DNA of 64,000 bases from Paraescarpia echinospica (taxonomy: Eukaryota > Annelida > Polychaeta > Sabellida > Siboglinidae), in NCBI GenBank assembly GCA_020002185.1, contig CM034533.1:39617648-39681647 (forward strand), written 5' to 3'. This document shows positions 57,300 through 64,000 of this stretch, piece by piece (within the stretch, counting starts at the first letter, position 1; each line of letters begins with the position of its first letter). The notes beneath the pieces are model-generated. The model saw only the letters and a list, made by a program, of their open reading frames with translations. It searched no databases and had not been told where the DNA came from. A program made the position numbers and the translations under genes.

Positions 57300-58379
57300 T
57301 TCAGCAATGTCATCGATTATTATTAGTGGTCTACAATAGCCGACCATATTCGTGTTACACCAAGTTTTTCTGACGTGCAGTGAAACTGTACAGTCACTAT
57401 TTTCTCACGAAACGAGCCGCATTCGCAGAGATATATATCAAGGTGGGCAGTGTTTCTTAAGGTTATCGGTAACTCTGTTGTTGCCGTGGCTGTTTCATAA
57501 ACCGAGTTTGACGCTATTTCCTATAAAATTATCGTAACTAGCTTAGTCTGATATAAATGTAGGGGAAAATCGCAGACTATAGTAAATCGCCGCAGACAAC
57601 GCGATCTGGATGGGTCAGTTAGCAAAGCAGACGCAATGTACGGCGTTGACTGTTTTGCAGCGGTATCGGCATTCGTGTAGGGGGGTCAGCGGTCATTGTT
57701 TATATGTTTCAATAACAATCTGGCAATATCGGTCGAGATCTGGCGTACACATGTTTGTGCCTATCAGACGGTGCATCGACACAGGGGGCCGACGCGGGCC
57801 GCTGAATGCGTCCATTGCGCCGCGACACCAACGGCGAATTGCGCGTATTCTTCGCCTCGTTCCCATTTGTAAAGAACTCGTGCTATCGCCGAAGCCGCGA
57901 GATTTATCGACCCACGCTCGCCGAGATAGGATCGCGAGCGTAATTTACGAGGCTTCGTCAGCGGCGCGACTTTTCACTGCCGGTAGTGGCGCCACCGCGC
58001 GACATTATCAACAGGTGTCGTTTGAAGGAATCTATAGCAAGAGAAACTGGTTATTGCAAATATGTTCTACATTTGCATACATTTGAATACATTTCTTGCG
58101 CAGTTCATTCTGCGGTCCTTCCGGTAGAACAACATTTTCAAGATGAAGCAATCTGCGAATCTGCATGTATACGAAGCGATCGGGTTCTTTAACCTGACGT
58201 TCGCTATAAGAAGATTAATAAGAAAGATGGCACCCAGTAATAGATAATATTGTTAAACATACAAAACACTCCATGATCAAAACAATAATGCAGTCTAACA
58301 AATGATATACACGGAAAAAAGAACTACAAGGGGATGAAGAAAGTCAGAAACACATGTACTAAAGAACGGCAGCGCAAGA
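57300..58379. other. Unique sequence, no gene recognised
   Basis: A 158-codon plus frame (57610-58086) is the longest non-repetitive one in the window outside Dlx, but shows no domain and no splice-supported extension. It is left uncalled. Confidence 0.4.
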
Positions 58380-58442
58380 CAAATTTCTTAGCTCCATACT
58401 TGAGACAATAAAGCGTTATCTTATCATATCTTATCTTATCTT
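58380..58442 (+). repeat. Retroposon 3' tail with (TTATC)n
   Basis: GACAATAAAGCGTTATCTTATC followed by further TTATC pentamers is the form of a LINE or SINE 3' end: a polyadenylation-like AATAAAG and a short tandem tail. The body upstream is not recognisable. Confidence 0.5.
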
Positions 58443-59789
58443 AAGAAGAAGAATGGAGACACGCTACGAAACACGCGAACGTTACAAAAAGTATATGAGA
58501 AATAGCGATGTTGATACGTAGATAAAGTGAAGTTAAATTGCCATTTAACATAGTCGTTACAATAGAATCCAATATGGAATATGGCGAAATAAAAGTCTTG
58601 CTGGAAATGACGTCGACTTCCGTGTCTTGCCAATAACATATTAGGGCCTAGTATATTATTGGACATATTCTACTAAATAAAACAGTAAACATCAACTACA
58701 TTTATAAAAAGAAATGTTTTTTTTCTCGAGAAACTACGCATTGCCTTTTTATATAAAGGTGACTCCGTTTACCCCCGGCTGTGATCAATAATACAAACCC
58801 ACACTCTAATTATATTCGATGCATAGAGTTACGTCTTATGTAATATGTTAAATTGGTTAACTATCGAGTAAGAAGAGTAAGTTCATAATAATTTCAGAAA
58901 CAAAACCTGTCTGGCAATGTTGGCAAAAACAATTCCCAACAAGCACATATAGCAAATAGCAAATGTTTACTGGATACAAGTCAACTCGCATTGCCATAGT
59001 TCGTTAACCGCAAATAACAATTAACTCCACAATATAGCTTTATCCCTAATATTTTTACTCTTGTGTTTATTAATGTTTATTATTGTTTATTTTTATGTGT
59101 TAGTATTGTTTGTATCTCAACTCAAAGCAACAATTGCGGCTGTCGTAAAATATTGAGTATTTAACACGCACTCTTTCCGCGTCTTGTTGTTGTCAATAGC
59201 TCATATTCGTTTTTGTAACAACTGCTCCGGGAATGATAACTAATCTACGAACGTAAAGGTGATTGACATCCGAGAGCAGCCGACTGGCCACCAGGAGAGG
59301 CCGACTAACCACAGAGGGCGGCCCAACATGTTCTGGAATACCACCTGTCAATATAAGCCCAGTATGCCCGCGGCGTGCCGGGACTCCTGCGTCAGTTGTC
59401 ACACGTTGTGATTGAGAAATACAAGAGTCTTTGTCGAGGCCGATGATCCGTCGCGAGATAGCGCGCAGTGCGGCTTATCTGCCGCGAGACCTTATCGCCG
59501 GGCGAGAGACGCACTGAATGGGGATGGCGGACGAAAGTCTCGACATGGAATGCCGGTGTCCGACATATCCCGACAGATCCCGGCACAAAGACGGCGTCCG
59601 CAGACGTGTCCACACGGAACCCGAGCCGGGAGGAACTGACCCTCGCTTATTGCCCCACTTCTTGTGTGTGTGTGTGCGTGCGTGTGCGCGCGTGCGCTTG
59701 CGTGCGCGCGTACACGTACGCGTGCGTGTGACGCGTGCATACGCACGCACGCACACAGAGTGAAACTGCGTTGAATTTTGATGGACCTG
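58443..59789. other. Unique sequence, no gene recognised
   Basis: AT-rich to 59160, then CpG-rich with a GTGCGTGCG tract at 59665-59760. No supported gene. Confidence 0.5.
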
Positions 59790-59978
59790 GGAGACGGACC
59801 TACGACATTTAACAAAGTGCAGAATACGACATTTCGTCACAAGCCTACAAAATGTTGTGATACGACATGTTGTCACACGCCTAGGATTTTTTTCACACAA
59901 ATGTTGTCGTATTTTCACTGATACTGTTTTGTGTTATATTACTCTGTCAGAATTCACGTATATATATATGTGTGTATG

Positions 59979-60185
<207 letters not shown>

Positions 60186-60646
60186 GTACTGTTACATGTT
60201 TATTATAGTAACCAAGCTTTATCATAGTTTTATTATAGTAATCACTATAAAAACATCACAAGTTTAAAGTTTGTCAATATCCGTTTCAAACATATAACTT
60301 CATCATCATCATGACTTCATCTTAGTCCATCTAGGGTGGTTTTCCTTCACAAATAACAGTGAATCAGAAAAAACGGTTTCTCTCGTTTTGAATTAATCTA
60401 TCACTTAAATTAATCTATCAGTTTAACTTGTCGATGTGATTAAACTATTTTGGTGTTATTCAGATGTATTTCGTTATTATTATTTTAGTGTCATTATAAT
60501 ATGTCCTGCCGTTTTTTTAATTAATCCAAATGTGTCACTTTTTCCTTTATTTAAATTGTGCCATTTTCGGATGTGCCTTCTTTCTGTTTTTCGTGTTAAT
60601 TACGACAAAATATAGGTGATGCTTAAATTATGTTTACATTTCTGTT

Positions 60647-60680
60647 TACTAATAATAATAACTTTATTATCCATAAAATG
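60647..60680 (-). repeat. Retroposon-like tail, minus orientation
   Basis: AATAATAATAACTTTATTATCC reads on the minus strand as AATAAAG followed by TTATTATT, a common LINE/SINE 3' end form. Confidence 0.4.
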
Positions 60681-60784
60681 AAAGCACATCTTCCAGTGAT
60701 GTTCGAGCATGACAACATGTTTTAAATCACATGTTGCTTCACAGAGAAGTCGAGATGGTGTTCGATTGAACAGGTCTGCCAGGG

Positions 60785-60850
60785 AATAAAGTGTAAGACG
60801 CTTTGAGCAGTCCTGAAGAATGGATACTGCGCTATATAAGAACTTACCTT
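60785..60850 (+). repeat. SINE/L2-like 3' tail (GCGCTATATAAGAA)
   Basis: AAGTGTAAGACGCTTTGAGCA, then TGCGCTATATAAGAACTTACC, is the widespread 3' terminal motif pair (CGCTTTGAG ... GCGCTATATAA) of L2/CR1-related LINEs and the SINEs that share their tails. Confidence 0.6.
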
Positions 60851-61395
60851 TTTTCTTTTGTTTACGTTCAACCATGATGCATGTACAGTAATATCATCAA
60901 GTATGTAGAGAAAGTATGTGAAATCATGAACGTCATACACGTAATTTGAATTGTGTAAGTGCAATTAAATTAAGGACCGTGGCTTTTTATTGTTGCCTAA
61001 TTATTGCATGGAACAATCGCTGGTTTATAAACTTATTTTTAGCAATTCAACACAAAACTGCTTTGTTTTTCTAAATTGCTTTTTGTGTTTTTATTGGCAG
61101 TAATGACAATCATTCTGGTTTTTCCCCTCAAAACAATACATGTCTTTTCTTGAACAAATAAAGCAAAGCTACCTAGAATCACTCCATGTACAGTGTGCAA
61201 TAATTATTTTGAAAGTGATAAAATGTTGTAGTTGTCTGACGAAATATAGTATTCTGCACTTTGTAACGAAATATCGTGTGACGAAATGTCCTTCCCTATA
61301 GTTCTAGTTACCCTTGTTTTCATGTATTCGAGTTAAATACAATCACTCCTAATAAATAAAAGTCAGAGTAAATCATAGAAAATAAAATACCATTG

Positions 61396-61505
61396 CACTT
61401 AAATATTTCACTGATTACAACACAACATTTCTCTGATCAGCAACGGTTCTTGAACCGTTGCTGATCAGAGAAATGTTGTGTTGTAATCAGTGAAATATTT
61501 AAGTG
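61396..61505. repeat. Perfect palindrome, 54-bp arms, 2-nt loop
   Basis: 61396-61449 (starting CACTTAAATATTTCACTG) is matched base for base in reverse complement by 61452-61505; the centre is CAACGGTTCTTGAACCGTTG. No mismatch in 54 bp. The next bases outward do not pair. It could be a young fold-back, a hairpin RNA locus or an assembly artefact. Confidence 0.97.
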
Positions 61506-63106
61506 GATAATTACCCTATTTCAATTAACCTCAGGTCAAGCCATTGTGGTTCATCGTTGCTTAGATCAGAATAATAATTAGGAGGTCCCTCTTAATGTAC
61601 TAAAAGTGCTATAAATATCGAGTTTTGAATTTGACATTTTTGAGGTTCAACAATTAAAACTAAGAAATATGCAGAATGGAAAGTAAACATCGTCCTAGTT
61701 AGTCAGCGTTATATAAATATTACTAACTATCTTCATAATTATGAAATGGATATACCACGCCAAATAAATTGTAAACTATTGAAAGTCGCTTGAAGAATTC
61801 TTTATAAGACAATAGTCTTATTTTCTACCTACCACTTCGTCATATTGCCTTAGAAAGCAATTTTATAAAAACAATTCTTGTTAATCTACAAATATTCGTA
61901 GAAAAAACGTGCGATTTGGCCTGCATATCCGTCGGTCAACGCGGTACTATGATGCGTGCGTGCGTACGTGCGTGCATGCGTGCGTGCGTGCGTGTATGAA
62001 TACGTGAGTGCGGTCACTCCGCGTGGACATATATAGCAGTCTGCCAAGTCGCAACTTGCTGGTGGTCATCGACTCTTTTTAAGTCGGCGGCTTTAAGACC
62101 GGCCAGCATTGTCCACACGGCCGATAAAATACAACTGACGACGTCGGACACTGACCGAGCCTCGCCACTGACGCGCCACTGACGCAGGTCCTATCAGCGC
62201 CAGGTCCGAATAAATAAAGTAATTAACCGATTCGGTGAACTGCCGTAGCCGCTGATATAGCTTGACCGCTACCGGCGCTTCAAAGGTGTCGCCGCCACAG
62301 CGAGATGACAATCTGACGCGTATGGACGGCCATTGTCCGTATAGACAGAGGGAGTTGCGCGAGGAATTATGTCGTGTTTACACTGCCATCGTGGGAGACC
62401 GCACTAGGTATGTCGCCAGTTGCGCCCCTCTCGTCTCTGGAATGTTATTTGCGGTTAGATTTACTGCACTCGTTATATAAAGCAGTGGAGCTGCCCCTGG
62501 AATCGCATTATTAAATTGTAAATACCGTAAAATTGAACGAATACTGCACAGTTGGGTTGGTCCTGTGGTGCCAACATATAATTGGAATATGTAGGTGATA
62601 TATTTGCCTAAGATTTGGCTATGTGAAATAATTATATACGTTGGTATAGTTAATATTAAAGACATTCGCGATTGAATTTTTCGGAAGACACATTTTTCGA
62701 TTTCTAGGCATGTCGAGAAAACGAGTTTTATTGCAAGTCAGCCCAGCCTGTTACATATAATACCTATGTTTCTCGTGTCGCTTAAAAGTGTTGTATTTTT
62801 ATATCTGGTGTAGTTAAACGTACAATTACTGGTGTAATAACTTATGGTATCGAACCTTAATCAATTTGTTATATGTTGACACTATATGTGTTTGTATTTT
62901 GTTTTAGGTAAATTAATTTGCTTAATGTTCATTTTAAAATGGTACTGTAAAAGTTCGAATAATTCACCGCACATCCATCGCAATGCCATTTCTCCAAAAG
63001 TACAAATTTGCGTTTATCAAAATCTGATAGTAAATTTATCCTTGAACATTATTATATTGAATCAAAAATACACTGACCTTTTCTCTTTAAAGTCGACGCT
63101 AAAGTT
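61506..63106. other. Unique sequence, no gene recognised
   Basis: A GTGC/GCGT-rich tract lies at 61953-61995. No coding or RNA-gene signal was supported. Confidence 0.5.
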
Positions 63107-63209
63107 TGCCCGTACTCTGTAGTATTGGCCCGCACTCTGTAGTGTTGGCCCGCATTCTGTTGTGTTGGCCCGCACTCTGTAGTGTTGGCCCGAAATCTGT
63201 AGTGTTTGA
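63107..63209. repeat. 20-bp minisatellite (GCCCGCACTCTGTAGTGTTG), five units
   Basis: Five tandem 20-bp units with one or two substitutions each. Confidence 0.96.
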
Positions 63210-63478
63210 CTTTTTGTCGCTCGCGTTGTAAATTGACTAGTACTAGCAATCATATATTATTTCGGATTCCTGTTTCTAAGGGTTGTTCCGAATTGCCCAA
63301 GTCCTTGACGTACCTCATATAAAACAGTTTCTCGGATCATTACTTTCATTGGGACGACGGTATCAATGATGTAAAAATCCAATATACGTTTCTTAGATAT
63401 CACATTATTCTATACATGTATTGCCAATTAGGGCCTATTGCCAACAACATTGATTTACGTTGCTACCTGTGTCATAAT
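63210..63478. other. Unique sequence
   Basis: Nothing supported. Confidence 0.5.
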
Positions 63479-63564
63479 GTATATATATATATATATATAT
63501 TTATGTATATATACAGTATATACATATATATATATATATATATAATAACATTGCATTGCAAATA

Positions 63565-63598
<34 letters not shown>

Positions 63599-63777
63599 GT
63601 ATGTATGTATCTGTATAATATTATATATATACATACATGCATACATGCATACATGCATACATACGTACATACGTATATGCGTGCATGCGTGCATGCGCGC
63701 ATGCGCACATACGCACATACGCACATACGCACATACGCACATACGCACATACGCACATACGCACATACGCACATACT
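63479..63777. repeat. (AT)n, (CATA)n/(CATG)n and (CGCACATA)n compound satellite
   Basis: AT tracts (63479-63600) pass into ATACATGC units and then CGCACATA octamers (about eight, 63706-63775). Confidence 0.96.
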
Positions 63778-64000
63778 TGGTGCAAGTTGTTGCTTGTTGT
63801 TGCTGATTGCGATATACTACTGCTCATACATACATGTAAGTTAGAAACTCGTACATTGCTATATTCTGTTTTTAAATATATTTTGCCCACGCATTGAGGA
63901 CACTCGTTCTTGCAACAACAGAAGCATTGCCGGACATTGTATGTGAGCACTGAGGCAATGGTGTCTATGACTCGACGAAATAGAAGATCGTTACCCAGTT
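63778..64000. other. Unique sequence to window end
   Basis: Nothing supported. Confidence 0.5.

Noticed and set aside
57610..58086. 158-codon plus-strand frame, non-repetitive
   Set aside because: No recognisable domain, no strong start context, and the GC-rich half makes such a frame likely by chance. Transcript evidence would be needed.

Overview
The window is a piece of nuclear genome from an animal, almost certainly an invertebrate. The evidence is one intron-containing homeobox gene, GT-AG splice junctions, decayed non-LTR retrotransposons, small inverted-repeat (MITE-like) elements and a very high load of micro- and minisatellites. The homeobox protein is of the Distal-less (Dlx) class. 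Its N-terminal motif and its surroundings suggest a spiralian (lophotrochozoan), perhaps a mollusc; this placement is inference and I cannot name the species.

The only protein-coding gene I can support is Dlx, on the + strand. It has three coding exons: 25828-26128, 28839-29020 and 39242-39748. They splice in frame to 329 codons plus stop. The second intron cuts the homeodomain between residues 44 and 45, a classical homeobox intron site. Intron 1 is 2.7 kb and carries a fold-back element. Intron 2 is 10.2 kb and is mostly unique sequence with some AT-rich and minisatellite blocks.

Left of Dlx (1-25.6 kb) there is no host gene I can defend. It holds an 8-bp minisatellite at the window edge, 17-bp and about 27-bp minisatellites, (GT)n, (GA)n and (GTGA)n arrays, and an RTE-like LINE 3' end (about 6.3-6.6 kb) running into a 650-bp AT/ATAC satellite. 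It also holds a 59-bp minisatellite grown out of the 3' end of a second LINE (8.9-9.6 kb), a 1.36-kb (CAC/CAT)n block (10.6-12.0 kb), and a 2.3-kb dead RTE-like LINE (12.9-15.15 kb) that ends in an inverted-repeat structure with a (GT)n core. Long (CA)n, (GA)n, (GT)n, (AAT/AAG)n and (GTAT)n tracts follow.

Right of Dlx (39.7-64 kb) lie more simple repeats and two diverged copies of one roughly 0.4-kb MITE-like element (46.6 and 56.6 kb). There are also a CpG-rich stretch (48.7-49.3 kb), a 35-copy 91-bp satellite with higher-order structure that turns into GAC/GGC trinucleotide repeats (52.2-55.6 kb), a 1.5-kb element with terminal inverted repeats (59.8-61.3 kb), and a perfect 54-bp-arm palindrome (61.4 kb).

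Overall this is a developmental regulator in a gene-poor neighbourhood. A recurring theme is the pairing of mobile elements with tandem repeats: LINE 3' ends that expand into minisatellites, and inverted-repeat elements whose centre is a microsatellite. No operon-like organisation, rRNA, intact tRNA or CRISPR array was seen.
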